Notes: generated by a model from the letters alone, not told the origin. Positions 44,383 to 53,278 are shown, counted from the stretch's first letter. The stretch is 64,000 nt of DNA from JARRKC01 sp037388505 (GCA_037388505.1 JARRKC010000022.1:5512-69511); one strand, 5' to 3'. A program made the numbers and translations.

Positions 44383-45576
44383 GTGGCCAGTGCGTACTCA
44401 GAGAACGGCGACCGTCTGCCTCAGGAAGGTGGCTCGAAGCAGAGCGCGGGTCGACTGCTCTTCGTCGACGACGACCCGATTCTGCTCAACCTGTTCGCTC
44501 GCATGCTGGACGAGCAGCCCTGGCAGGCGCATTTCTGTTCCAGCGTCGACGAAGCCCTCGACTATCTGGCCGCACATCCCGTCGATACGGTGATTTCCGA
44601 TATCAGAATGCCGGTGCGGGACGGTTTTGACCTCCTCTCAGAGATCCGGGGGAGGGAGGAGTCTCGACAGATTCCCGTGATCATCTTGACGGGCGATTCC
44701 GATCGGGCATTGAAGCGGCGAGCCCTCGACCTTGGAGCGACGGATCTTCTCAATAAACCGATCGCCCGGGAGGACCTCTTCGCGCGTATCCGCAGTGCTC
44801 TTCAACTGAAGCGCTACGAAGACCGGTTGGCCGAGCAGGTCAGAGAACTGGACCGGCGGGTCAAAGAGCGGACCCGCGAACTCGAAGCGTCGCACCGCGA
44901 GGTCGTCTGGCGGCTCGCCAAAGCGGCCGAGTTCAGGGACGACGATACGGGCAATCACGTGTTTCGGGTGGGCATCTGCTCCAGGTTGCTGGCAGAAGGA
45001 TTGGGCCGGGACCAGGATTTCCTCGAGCTCATTCTACTGACCAGCCCCCTGCATGACATCGGGAAACTCGGAATTCCGGACTCGGTTTTGCTCAAGGAAG
45101 GACGGCTCAACCCTCAGGAAAGGCAATTGATCGAGCGGCACTGCGTCATGGGGGTGGAGATTCTCTCTCACAATCCGAGGTCGAGCGCTGCTCTGGTCCT
45201 GGCGGCGGAGGGTCTGCTGCCACCGGTCGGTGACCATTCACTGAATCCGTTCTTGGAGATGGCCTCTTCCATCGCTTTGGGACATCACGAGCGATGGGAC
45301 GGACTCGGCTATCCCAACCGGCTCCAGGGCAGGGAAATCCCGCTGGAATGCCGAATCGTGGCGGTTGCCGATGTCTTCGATGCGTTGACCTCGTGGCGAC
45401 CCTATAAACCACCGCTTTCCGATGATGAGGCTGTGTCGATGATGCTGGACGGTGCCGGCCGACACTTCGATCCGGAAGTCATCAGGGTCTTCAGTGACAG
45501 ACTGGAGAGCCTGCTCGAAGTCCGGGCCCAAATCAGGGATCGCGACGACCTCGACGGGTATTTCAATCGCCGGTAG
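44383..45576 (+). CDS. Response regulator with HD-GYP c-di-GMP phosphodiesterase domain
   Basis: Two-component output protein that probably degrades cyclic di-GMP. The 397-residue product has a receiver domain (~24-140; VDDDP, phospho-Asp in VISDIRMPV, Lys in LLNKPI), a coiled linker (~145-185), and an HD-GYP domain (~185-385) with HDIGKLGIP and HHERWDGLGYP. Compared with typical RpfG-like domains there are about a dozen extra residues (LAAEGLLPPVGDHS) before the GYP part. The start at GTG 44383 has no clear ribosome binding site, so a nearby alternative is possible. No partner kinase lies next to it. Confidence 0.9.
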   Translation: MASAYSENGDRLPQEGGSKQSAGRLLFVDDDPILLNLFARMLDEQPWQAHFCSSVDEALDYLAAHPVDTVISDIRMPVRDGFDLLSEIRGREESRQIPVIILTGDSDRALKRRALDLGATDLLNKPIAREDLFARIRSALQLKRYEDRLAEQVRELDRRVKERTRELEASHREVVWRLAKAAEFRDDDTGNHVFRVGICSRLLAEGLGRDQDFLELILLTSPLHDIGKLGIPDSVLLKEGRLNPQERQLIERHCVMGVEILSHNPRSSAALVLAAEGLLPPVGDHSLNPFLEMASSIALGHHERWDGLGYPNRLQGREIPLECRIVAVADVFDALTSWRPYKPPLSDDEAVSMMLDGAGRHFDPEVIRVFSDRLESLLEVRAQIRDRDDLDGYFNRR

Positions 45577-45628
45577 TCACGCCCGGCGGCGACTCAGGAA
45601 CGGGGAATCGAGTAGAGGAACGAACTGG

Positions 45629-46576
45629 ATGAACAAGCGGAAGATTCACGGTCTGGTCATCGCAATCGGGCTGCTCGCCCTCTCGGGGAGAGGGGTGACG
45701 GCACAGAACGCCGTTCTGTCCCGGGACGAGCTGGTGGCGTACACCCAGGATTGGAAGGGAGACCGGTTCCCGGACGGTCGACCCAAGGTGCCCGACAGTA
45801 TCCTCGACCGCATGAAATCCGTGGAATTGGAAGAGGCATGGAGCACGCTCTACGCGAAAGGCTACCAGCATCAGTTCGAAGGCAACTGGAACACGGTTCA
45901 CCTGGATCAGGGCGCGGTGCTGGTCGGTCGGGCTCTGACCGCCTCCTTCATGCCAAAGCGGCCCGACGTGGACAAGGTCTTGACCGACAAAGGACACCAG
46001 GAGGGCCATATCGGAGGTCGGAACTCCTGGCCCATCGACATGCTTCAGCCGCGTGACGTCTATGTGGCCAACGCCTGGGGGAATGCCGATGGCGCACCGA
46101 TCATCGGGGGCAACCTCGGAACCGCCATCTATGCGAATTCTCACAATGGGATCGTCTTCGACGGCTATATTCGCGATCTCGCGCAGCTCGAGTCCATTCA
46201 GGGTTTCACAGGCTTCGTTCGAGGATGGCATCCGTCCTGGAACTACGACAACATGCTGGTTGCGATCAATCGCCCAACCAGGATCGGCGCGGCGATCGTC
46301 ATGCCCGGCGACGTGGTTTTGGCAAACCGCGAAGGGGTGGTCTTCATCCCTCCTCAGTTTGCCGAGGAGGTCTGCAAGCGTTCCGAGGTCGTGCGGCTGC
46401 GTGACATGTTCGGCTTCCAGCGAATCAAAGAAGGCGTCTACACGCCGGGTCAGATCGACCAGCGCTGGACCGACGAGATGGAAAAAGACTTCTCCCATTG
46501 GCTGGAAGACCACATGGACGCGTTGCCGGTACCCAAAGAGCAGATCCAGGAGATTTTGAAGGATCGAAGTTGGTAG
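45629..46576 (+). CDS. Exported RraA-like (HMG-aldolase superfamily) protein
   Basis: ATG 45629 is chosen because AGAGGAA lies 8 bases upstream and the N-terminus is then a signal peptide (MNKRKIHGLVIAIGLLALSGRGVTAQ). The body shows RraA/4-hydroxy-4-methyl-2-oxoglutarate aldolase features: GALDVxxAxxNGxx-type GGNLGTAIYANSHNGIVFDGYIRDLAQL and the GxxHPSW-like end. In cytoplasmic relatives these residues hold Mg2+ and catalyse pyruvate C-C cleavage or inhibit RNase E. An exported RraA-like protein is unusual. The aldolase gene starts 73 bp downstream on the same strand, so the pair may form an operon. Confidence 0.82.
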   Translation: MNKRKIHGLVIAIGLLALSGRGVTAQNAVLSRDELVAYTQDWKGDRFPDGRPKVPDSILDRMKSVELEEAWSTLYAKGYQHQFEGNWNTVHLDQGAVLVGRALTASFMPKRPDVDKVLTDKGHQEGHIGGRNSWPIDMLQPRDVYVANAWGNADGAPIIGGNLGTAIYANSHNGIVFDGYIRDLAQLESIQGFTGFVRGWHPSWNYDNMLVAINRPTRIGAAIVMPGDVVLANREGVVFIPPQFAEEVCKRSEVVRLRDMFGFQRIKEGVYTPGQIDQRWTDEMEKDFSHWLEDHMDALPVPKEQIQEILKDRSW

Positions 46577-46649
46577 CAGCTGTTGAACATTCACTCGGTT
46601 GTGGACGCAACCGAGTCACCGTAGACGACAAAATGGAGGAAGGTTCGCA

Positions 46650-47597
46650 ATGATCGTAACGACCAAGGAACTCTTTAAACACGCTTACGGCAAGTATGCG
46701 GTAGGTGCCTACAACATCAACAATCTGGAACAGACGATGGGGCTGTTCCGCGGGAATCTGATGAGCAAGGCTCCCTTCATCATTCAGATTTCCAAGGGCG
46801 CTCGCTCCTACACCGACAAACGGATGCTGGAAGGGATGATCCGGGTCGCGGACGAAATCTTTCCCGAGTCCGTCTTTGCCGTGCACCTGGATCATGGTGA
46901 TGAGGAGTCCTGCTACGAATGCATCGACAGCGGCTTCTACAGTTCGGTCATGATCGACGCCAGCCATGAGCCCCTCGAGAAGAATATCGAAATCACACGG
47001 CGGATCGTGGATCGTGCTCACGCCAAGGGTCTAGTCGTCGAGGCGGAACTCGGGATGCTCGGCGGCGTCGAAGAACACGTCTCGGTGGCCGAGGCGGATG
47101 CCAAACTGACGGATCCCGCCGAGGCTCAGCAATTCGTCACGGAGACTGCAGTCGACAGTCTTGCCTGTGCGATCGGAACCAGCCATGGAGCGTACAAGTT
47201 CAGTGGCAGCCAGTCTCTTCATTTTGAAGTCCTCGAAGACATTCAGAAGAGGCTTCCGGGATTTCCCCTCGTGATGCACGGTTCCAGTTCCGTTCCTCAG
47301 GAAGAGGTCGCACGGATCAACGCAGCCGGCGGGAAGCTGAAAGGCGCAAAGGGTGTTGACGAGAACCAGTTCGCCCGGGCCGCCAAACTCGGCGTCACCA
47401 AGGTCAACATCGACACCGACGGCCGCCTGGTCTGGTGTCGCGTTCATCGCGAAAGCTTCCGCGACAATCCGGAGAACTTCGATCTGCGAAAACCCGGCAA
47501 AGTCTTCATGGACGAATACGCCCGGTTCATCGCCCACAAGAACGAGAAACTGGGCAGTGCCGGACAGCTCGACGAGGTACGAAAGCTCTTCGGGTAG
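46650..47597 (+). CDS. Class II fructose-bisphosphate aldolase family protein
   Basis: Zinc-dependent aldolase that splits or forms fructose 1,6-bisphosphate or a related ketose bisphosphate. ATG 46650 has GGAGG upstream (GGAGGAAGG). The 315-residue product shows zinc ligands His82 in VHLDHGD and later His in GTSHGAYK and VMHGSSSVP, active-site Asp81, and phosphate-binding VNIDTDGRL. It is somewhat divergent from the E. coli-type enzyme, as in the long fba/gatY-like group of other phyla, so tagatose or another bisphosphate remains possible. It follows the exported RraA-like gene. Confidence 0.9.
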   Translation: MIVTTKELFKHAYGKYAVGAYNINNLEQTMGLFRGNLMSKAPFIIQISKGARSYTDKRMLEGMIRVADEIFPESVFAVHLDHGDEESCYECIDSGFYSSVMIDASHEPLEKNIEITRRIVDRAHAKGLVVEAELGMLGGVEEHVSVAEADAKLTDPAEAQQFVTETAVDSLACAIGTSHGAYKFSGSQSLHFEVLEDIQKRLPGFPLVMHGSSSVPQEEVARINAAGGKLKGAKGVDENQFARAAKLGVTKVNIDTDGRLVWCRVHRESFRDNPENFDLRKPGKVFMDEYARFIAHKNEKLGSAGQLDEVRKLFG

Positions 47598-47789
47598 GAG
47601 CAGGGATCTCGGCTGGGGATTCCGAACTTCAAGAGCGTGTTGCCCAAACACCGGTTTCGGCAGCACGCCCCCGGCTCTCGGCAGTCGGCTTCTCACGATG
47701 GTCGCCTGCCGGGAGAGGGGTCTCTCTGTCTCTCAGAGTCGGATCTCCGACAACTCGAGTTCGCTTTTCTCTTCGATCGATCTCGGAAT

Positions 47790-47813
47790 TCCGGCGCGAG
47801 ATTTCGCGCCGGA
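47790..47813. terminator. Perfect hairpin after aldolase gene
   Basis: TCCGGCGCGA, loop GATT, TCGCGCCGGA. A perfect 10-bp stem 190 bp past the aldolase stop. There is no T-run, so its role as a terminator is uncertain. Confidence 0.4.
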
Positions 47814-47872
47814 GGGTCCGTCGGGCAGTGCCGCCGCACCTTGGCATGCTGTTTCAGGAGGATTCGCGCGGC

Positions 47873-47888
47873 GCAGCCTTAAGGCTGC
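47873..47888. repeat. 16-bp perfect palindrome
   Basis: GCAGCCTTAAGGCTGC, about 60 bp before the likely promoter of the CHRD gene. Could be an operator. Confidence 0.35.
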
Positions 47889-47948
47889 TCTGTGAAGCAA
47901 TTCTCGGCCTCTTGTCGACAAAATGATGTTTCTGCGCCTCTGTTCCGG

Positions 47949-47954
47949 TACAAT
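47949..47954 (+). promoter_or_regulatory. Probable -10 box of CHRD gene
   Basis: TACAAT in an AT-richer patch (GGTACAATATGC), about 150 bp before the CHRD start. It would give a leader of roughly 140 nt with strong hairpins. The -35 is weak. Confidence 0.35.
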
Positions 47955-48103
47955 ATGCTCACACCTTTGGGGAGGGCGAGGAGCTGGCAAGCAAACAGGG
48001 TCACCGCGGGAGGCCTGTATCCAGGCTGAAGCGGTTGATCATGTCAACCGGGAACGTGTCGCCAGTGTTTTCAGAAATTCAGTAACTTGGAGGCGCAGCA
48101 AGC

Positions 48104-49600
48104 ATGAATCGAAAACTAGTGGTTTTCTTGGTCTTGGTCTTTCTCGCACTGCCTGGATATGCCTTCGCTCGGGTATATGACGTCAAGCTCAGCGGTGCTC
48201 AGGAAGTCCCGTCGAACGACAGTCAGGCCACGGGCGAATGTCTCGCCTATCTCAACGGTGCAGCGGATCAACTGACCGTGATCTGTCAGCATGACGTTCA
48301 GGGAGCGACCGCCGCTCAGATCCATCGAGCACCAGCGGAAGAAGTCGGCCCCTCGATCCTGCCTTTCGACTCGGCCGTTTCTCCCTTCAAGCAGACGTTC
48401 AGCGTAACGGCACAGGACGTCGCGGATCTGATGGCCGGCAGTCTGTACGTCAACATTTACTCACCCGATTTTGCGGGCGGTGAGATCCGCGGTCAGATCG
48501 GGCCCCCGGCCGACGGCGGCGTCTATTTCATGCTCGACGGAGGGCAGGAAGTCCCGGCGGTGGACACCCAGAGTTCCGGTGCCTGCATCGGTGCCTTGGA
48601 TCCCCTGCGGACCGCGTTCAAACTGGCCTGCTCGAATGACATCGCGGACGTGACTTCCGTCGACATCTATCGGGGCATGGAAGGTGCCACCGGCCCGATG
48701 GTCTTCTCCCTGGGCGCGTCGACGACGGTCTTCTCCGAAGTCTCGGCCGGCGATCTCCCCGATTGCCCGGGCTTACCCGGGTTTCTGGATGATCTATGGT
48801 ACGGGGACCTCTACGTCAACGTCCTTTCGCAGACCTATCCCGACGGAGAGATTCGCGGGCAGATTGCGACGCCTCAGCTGACCCTTTACTTCCCGCAGTT
48901 CGGCAACGGAACGGTGCCGGGGCTTGCGGAGGGCGTCACCTCGTCCGTCGTTCTGGTCAACACCAGCACGACTACCGAAGCATCAGGGGTGCTTTCCCTC
49001 TTCGACACGGATGGTAACCCGCTCGACGTCACCCTCACCGGAGGAGGACTGGTGGGTCCCGTGTCTCCTCAGAGCGAGTTCACGTTCACCTTGCCCCCGC
49101 TGGGTACGGCGACGTACACCACGGACGGACAGGGCGATCTTGTCCTGGGATCTGCCGAGGTCCAGTCCAACGTCCCCCTGGGCGGAATCATCCGGTTCCA
49201 GCTTCCGGGATTCGGGATCGCGGGTTTTGGCGCGGCTTCGCCCATGGTGAGGGCTGCCGTCCCGGTCAGGAAGATGGGAGCGATCGATACAGCCCTGGCG
49301 ATCCGTAACGACGAGAGCTGGCCGATCAACGTCACGCTCGAGCTGCTCGGCGAAGACGGTCAAGCTGCTGCTGGAAGCACGGCGGGTTCGAATATCGCGG
49401 AGATGTCGATCCCGGCGAAAGGCAGGCTGGCCCACTTCATCGGTGAATACTTTCTGGGCTCCGGTATTGATCTGACTGACTTCTCCGGCACGCTGATGAT
49501 CTCGACCCAGGACGGTTCATTCTCGGCGATCGCCCTCGAGCAGGGCAACGCGCCGGGCTTGTTCACGTCCCTGCCCGTATCACCCGTGGTCGGACCATAG
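48104..49600 (+). CDS. Secreted protein with two CHRD domains and a C-terminal beta module
   Basis: The 498-residue protein has a signal peptide (LVVFLVLVFLALPGYAFA) and two CHRD-type domains, each beginning LSGAQEVPS/LDGGQEVPA and ending GEIRGQI (~25-135, ~137-255). The remaining 240 residues are beta-rich units with the pattern VVLVNTSTTTEASGVLSLFDTDGNPLD and MSIPAKGRLAHFIGEYFLGSG. This pattern is shared with the proteins at 2.1 and 57.5 kb. GGAGG precedes the ATG by about 11 bases. CHRD domains are found in extracellular proteins and are of unclear function in bacteria; a cell-surface or matrix role is inferred. It stands alone after a long leader. Confidence 0.85.
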   Translation: MNRKLVVFLVLVFLALPGYAFARVYDVKLSGAQEVPSNDSQATGECLAYLNGAADQLTVICQHDVQGATAAQIHRAPAEEVGPSILPFDSAVSPFKQTFSVTAQDVADLMAGSLYVNIYSPDFAGGEIRGQIGPPADGGVYFMLDGGQEVPAVDTQSSGACIGALDPLRTAFKLACSNDIADVTSVDIYRGMEGATGPMVFSLGASTTVFSEVSAGDLPDCPGLPGFLDDLWYGDLYVNVLSQTYPDGEIRGQIATPQLTLYFPQFGNGTVPGLAEGVTSSVVLVNTSTTTEASGVLSLFDTDGNPLDVTLTGGGLVGPVSPQSEFTFTLPPLGTATYTTDGQGDLVLGSAEVQSNVPLGGIIRFQLPGFGIAGFGAASPMVRAAVPVRKMGAIDTALAIRNDESWPINVTLELLGEDGQAAAGSTAGSNIAEMSIPAKGRLAHFIGEYFLGSGIDLTDFSGTLMISTQDGSFSAIALEQGNAPGLFTSLPVSPVVGP

Positions 49601-49622
49601 ACGGCGGGGTCTTTATTGTGAC

Positions 49623-49707
49623 GGGACTGTATCGGGAGTGAGGGAGCGAGTATGCAGTCCCCTTCGGGGGACTGAGACCCGCAACCGGAGACTTTCGATA
49701 CAGTCCC
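49623..49707. repeat. Nested hairpin element after CHRD gene
   Basis: Outer arms GGGACTGTATCG (49623-49634) and CGATACAGTCCC (49696-49707) are perfectly complementary over 12 bp. Inside sits a second hairpin, CAGTCCCC-TTCG-GGGGACTG (49655-49674). It may end transcription of the CHRD gene or of the convergent aminotransferase gene. Confidence 0.6.
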
Positions 49708-49757
49708 CCCGGAACGCAGTCCTTATCGAGCTCGCTCCGATCGTTCGACGTGCCTCA

Positions 49758-50963
49758 TCAAGATCGCGCAACGGACGATCGGGTCCCACTGACGCTCGAT
49801 ACGAAACGAGCCATGCGCTGCATCGCTTCTTTGACGTTTTCAAGTGAGGTGGAGTAAGAGCAGCGCACGAAGTCCGCGCCGCCCGCCCCGAAGGCCTCGC
49901 CTGGAACCACCGCGACCTTTTCCTCTTCGAGCAGGGCCAAAGCGAACTCTCTGCCGCTCATACCGAGACCGCTGACCCGGGGAAAGGCATAGAACGCGCC
50001 CCGAGGAACGATGAGGGGAAGACCCATCTCGCGAAAGGCGGCCACCATGTAGTTCCGGTTGCGGCGAAAGCGGGAGCGCATCTCCGCGACGTCCGCATCG
50101 ACCTGCTCGAACGCCTCCAGTCCGGCCCACTGGCTCAGCGTGGGCGCGCACAGCATCGTGTACTGGTGGATCGTCATCATGGCATCAATCAGCGGGCGCG
50201 GTCCACAGGCGTAGCCAAGACGAAATCCGGTCATCGCCCAGGCCTTGGACAAACCATGGAGCAGGAGCGTACGCTCGCGAAGGCCGGGCAACGACGCAAT
50301 CGCGCGATGGGTCCCCTCGTAGGTCAGTTCGGAGTAAATCTCGTCGGTCACCACCAGGAGATCGTGTCGGCGGGCCAATTCGGCAATTCCTTCGAGATCC
50401 GACGGTTCGAGAGTCGCGCCGGTGGGATTATTCGGGAAGTTCAGGATGAGCGCCTTGGTCCGCGGGCCGATCTTTGCTGCGACCGCGTCGGCCGTGAGGC
50501 GAAAATCCTCTTCGTACCGAGTGTTGAGCACGACAGGGCGTCCGTGTGCCAGCTCGACGACTGGACGGTAAGAAACGTAGCACGGTTCGTGATAGAGCAC
50601 TTCATCACCGGGATCGAGTGTGGCACGAAAGGCCAGATCCACGGCTTCACTCACACCCGTGGTTACGAGGATCTCGTCGGTCGGCGAATACTCGATACCG
50701 AAGAACTGCGCGACGTATTTGGAGATCCGCCTGCGAAGCTCGGGCAGTCCCAGGTTGGAGGTGTATGCGGTGGCCCCCTTTTCCAGGGCGTACATGGCAG
50801 CATCGCGAATGTGCCAGGGTGTAGGAAAGCCGGGTTCGCCCACTCCGAGACTGATCGCGTCGGGGACGTTGTTGACGATATCGAAGAAGTCGCGGATTCC
50901 GGATTTCGGGATACTCCGGACGATTCGGGCAACGAAGTCAGGGGGTGACTTTGAGTCTTTCAT
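49758..50963 (-). CDS. Class I/II PLP-dependent aminotransferase
   Basis: Aspartate-aminotransferase-fold enzyme of 401 residues. Substrate/cofactor features: GEPGFPTP, YTSNLGLPELRR, NFPNNPTG with Asn for PLP, Asp207 (VTDEIY), the Schiff-base Lys240 in HGLSKAWAMTG and Arg247 in FRLGY. The whole family pattern fits aromatic/branched or aspartate/alanine-type transaminases; the substrate cannot be chosen. The start overlaps the end of the Lrp/AsnC gene by 26 bases, so expression is tied to that regulator. Confidence 0.92.
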   Translation of the reverse strand: MKDSKSPPDFVARIVRSIPKSGIRDFFDIVNNVPDAISLGVGEPGFPTPWHIRDAAMYALEKGATAYTSNLGLPELRRRISKYVAQFFGIEYSPTDEILVTTGVSEAVDLAFRATLDPGDEVLYHEPCYVSYRPVVELAHGRPVVLNTRYEEDFRLTADAVAAKIGPRTKALILNFPNNPTGATLEPSDLEGIAELARRHDLLVVTDEIYSELTYEGTHRAIASLPGLRERTLLLHGLSKAWAMTGFRLGYACGPRPLIDAMMTIHQYTMLCAPTLSQWAGLEAFEQVDADVAEMRSRFRRNRNYMVAAFREMGLPLIVPRGAFYAFPRVSGLGMSGREFALALLEEEKVAVVPGEAFGAGGADFVRCSYSTSLENVKEAMQRMARFVSSVSGTRSSVARS

Positions 50964-51417
50964 ATTCGTCAGGCGGGTCCATCAGGAGGCCCTGATGCTT
51001 GTATGTCTTGAGCATGAAATGCGAACAGGTCGAGGTCACGCCTTCCAGCGGAGCCAGCTTTTCGCTGACGAAAGCGGCGACCTCCTGCAGGGTATGCCCT
51101 TCGACGAACAGGAGCAGATCGAAGGTCCCGGAAACCAGGTACAGCGATCGAACCTGGCGAAAGGATCCAACCCGACGCGCGACCGTGTCGAAACCATTCT
51201 TGCGTTCGGGTGTGACCTTGACCTCGATCAATGCCGTGACCGTATCGACGTGGGCCATGTCCTCATGAATGACGGCCTGATAGCCGCGAATGACACCGTT
51301 TTTCTCGTAGGCCGCAATCTTCGCCTTGACATCGTCCACCGGCAGATCGACCATTCGCGCGATGTCCTCGACGGATTCCCTTGCGTTGTTCTGAAGTATC
51401 CTGAGGATCTCATCCAT
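50938..51417 (-). CDS. Lrp/AsnC-family transcriptional regulator
   Basis: Amino-acid-responsive DNA-binding protein, 159 residues from ATG 51417, with GGAG 8 bases upstream. Residues ~1-60 form a helix-turn-helix (LRILQNNARESVEDIARMVD) and ~70-150 the RAM ligand-binding domain (VTALIEVKVTP...FDLLLFVEGHTLQEVAAFV). It overlaps the aminotransferase gene and very likely controls it in response to the amino acid handled by that enzyme. Confidence 0.9.
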   Translation of the reverse strand: MDEILRILQNNARESVEDIARMVDLPVDDVKAKIAAYEKNGVIRGYQAVIHEDMAHVDTVTALIEVKVTPERKNGFDTVARRVGSFRQVRSLYLVSGTFDLLLFVEGHTLQEVAAFVSEKLAPLEGVTSTCSHFMLKTYKHQGLLMDPPDEYERLKVTP

Positions 51418-51605
51418 ATCGGTATCTCCGTTCGCAGGCGCTGGAAGACGCTTGCAGTAGCCACCTAGGGTAGCACAGAGTCCGATCGCCGAAGGGGGAC
51501 CGTGTGGAGAGATTGCGGCCGCCAAGCATCGGGTGTTCTCCCCGGGTCACTTCCGGGAATGCCGATTTGAGATTTGCTTTGCCACCCGATTGAAAAGCGG
51601 GCAGA

Positions 51606-52421
51606 ATGGTGCGCCAGAAAATGAAACGAAGGATCTTGCTGGAGGTCATCGCGGCTTCGCTTGACGATGCCGTAGCGGCAGCCGAGGGCGGCGCCGATCG
51701 TCTCGAACTGTGCGGTGCACTGGCGTTGGGCGGGCTCACTCCGACCCTGGGGACACTGGAGACCGTCAAAGCCGCGGTGCAGATCCCCGTCATGTGCATG
51801 GTGCGTCCGCGCGAGGGAGGAATGGCCTACAGCGACGGCGAATTCGATGTCATGAAGCGTGACGCCGAACTGCTTTTGGACGCCGGAGCCGACGGTCTCG
51901 TTTTTGGCTTCCTCTCGGCCGATGGTGAAATCGACATCGATCGTTGTGGCGAAATCCTGAGCTTGCTCCGCGGGTTTTCCTCCGGAAGGACCGTCCAGGC
52001 GGTCTTTCACCGAGCCTTCGACGTCGTCGCTCACCCCGTGCGAGCTTTGGAGGAGCTCATCGACCTTGGCTTCGACAGGGTGCTTACGTCCGGTCGGGCA
52101 CCCACCGCGCTCGAGGGCATCGACATGATTCGTCAGTCCGTCGAACAGGCGGAAAGCAGGATACAGATCCTGCCGGCCGGTGGAATCGATTTCTTCTCCG
52201 TCGAACGCATCGTCGCGGGGACCGGAGCGGATCAGGTGCACGTCTACATTCCCGAAGTGCTCGAGGATCGGTCGGTTGCTCGGAATCCCCTGGTTCATTT
52301 CGGTGCTCACCTCCTGGAGTCGGAGCTCGAGTTTCGTCGAGTCTCCCCCGCGAAGGTTCGACGTGTGCGTAAGCTCCTGGATCGAGGACTGGGACAGGGA
52401 CCGGGACAGGGAAAGGAATAG
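51606..52421 (+). CDS. cutC: Copper homeostasis protein CutC
   Basis: TIM-barrel protein of 271 residues matching CutC along its length: LLEVIAASLDDAVAAAEGGADRLELCGAL, CMVRPREGG, GLVFGFLSADGEID, TVQAVFHRAFDV and DRVLTSGRAPTALEGI. Implicated in copper tolerance, but its biochemical role is debated. An internal ATG at 51621 is an alternative start. The C-terminus ends in a Gly/Gln-rich tail (GLGQGPGQGKE) that runs into low-complexity DNA. Divergent from the Lrp gene. Confidence 0.92.
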   Translation: MVRQKMKRRILLEVIAASLDDAVAAAEGGADRLELCGALALGGLTPTLGTLETVKAAVQIPVMCMVRPREGGMAYSDGEFDVMKRDAELLLDAGADGLVFGFLSADGEIDIDRCGEILSLLRGFSSGRTVQAVFHRAFDVVAHPVRALEELIDLGFDRVLTSGRAPTALEGIDMIRQSVEQAESRIQILPAGGIDFFSVERIVAGTGADQVHVYIPEVLEDRSVARNPLVHFGAHLLESELEFRRVSPAKVRRVRKLLDRGLGQGPGQGKE

Positions 52422-52509
52422 GACGCAGAGGACGTGTCCGACCTGGACGGCGACCGGGGGCGCCCTGTTCCTTATGTCCGATTGGTCCCGTTCCCCTGGG
52501 AAACCTGCA

Positions 52510-53088
52510 ATGGCACCCAAAGCCGAATCCTGGAAATTCGACCGATCCTACCGTGAGTACTTCACGCTCCGGGATGAAACTCGCGTGCTGATCCGGTGTC
52601 TGCGCGCGGAGGATCGCGAGAAGATCCTGGAGGGCTTCGATCACCTGTCTTCCACTTCTCGCTACCTGCGTTTTCTAACTCCGAAGCCGCTGCTGAGCGA
52701 CGAAGAGCTGCGTTTCTTCACCGAGATCGACGGGTTGAACCACTTCGGGATCGTAGCCGTCGAAACGGCTCGGGACGGCTCAGAAGGGCCGGGGGTCGCG
52801 GTGGCCCGGTTCCTTCGATTGGCCGATGATCCGGCGTCGGCTGAACCGGCGATCACGGTGGTCGATGAGATGCAGGGTCAGGGAGTCGGAAAGGCTCTGT
52901 TTGAGAGGCTCGTGGCTGCCGCACGGGAGCGGGGCATCCGCCGTTTCCGCTGCTACATCCTCGCAGAGAACCGCCGCGGTCAGGAGCTGGTCCATTATTT
53001 CTTTCCGACGGCACACTTCGAGCTTCGCGGCGAAGTCTTCGTTGCGGAGTTTCCGATTACGGGCGTGCCGAAAGCCGGCCGAGGTTGA
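52510..53088 (+). CDS. GNAT-family acetyltransferase
   Basis: A 192-residue acetyl-CoA-dependent transferase. The opening TLRDETRVLIRCLRAEDREKILEGF and SSTSRYLRFL resemble the GNAT domain fused to acyl-CoA synthetase-like proteins (Pat type). The acetyl-CoA loop is DEMQGQGVGKALFERL, a close fit to Q/RxxGxG/A. Start chosen at 52510; the ATG at 52474 is possible. The regulatory nucleotide-binding parts of Pat are absent, so it is a stand-alone acetylase. The substrate may be a lysine or a small amine. Lies 88 bp after cutC. Confidence 0.85.
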   Translation: MAPKAESWKFDRSYREYFTLRDETRVLIRCLRAEDREKILEGFDHLSSTSRYLRFLTPKPLLSDEELRFFTEIDGLNHFGIVAVETARDGSEGPGVAVARFLRLADDPASAEPAITVVDEMQGQGVGKALFERLVAAARERGIRRFRCYILAENRRGQELVHYFFPTAHFELRGEVFVAEFPITGVPKAGRG

Positions 53089-53278
53089 GATTCTCGATTT
53101 GGAGGGCAGAGGCTCGAAGCCGGAAGTTCTTGCCAATTCCGGATCTCCCGTTTCCCGGCCCCCGACAAATCGCAATTCGCAAATCGAAAATCGGAGATCT
53201 CAAATCAGCTTCGAGACTCGGGAACTGAAAGATATTTGTCTGCTTCTCAACTCCGAGGGACATTGCTAGAATCTGTTC

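Larger units (their letters stand above)
47598..48103. other. Long intergenic region with hairpins and a structured leader
   Basis: No gene seen in this 506-bp gap. It contains a perfect 10-bp hairpin at 47790-47813, a 16-bp palindrome at 47873-47888, and a likely promoter near 47949. About 145 bp of leader precede the next start, with two further hairpins (GCCTG/CAGGC near 48018 and CGGTTGA/TCAACCG near 48033-48051). Confidence 0.6.

Noticed and set aside
47949..48103. Cyclic di-GMP (GEMM) or cobalamin riboswitch
   Set aside because: Purine-rich text looks suggestive, but key conserved stretches such as GACGCAAAGCC or the cobalamin box are missing.
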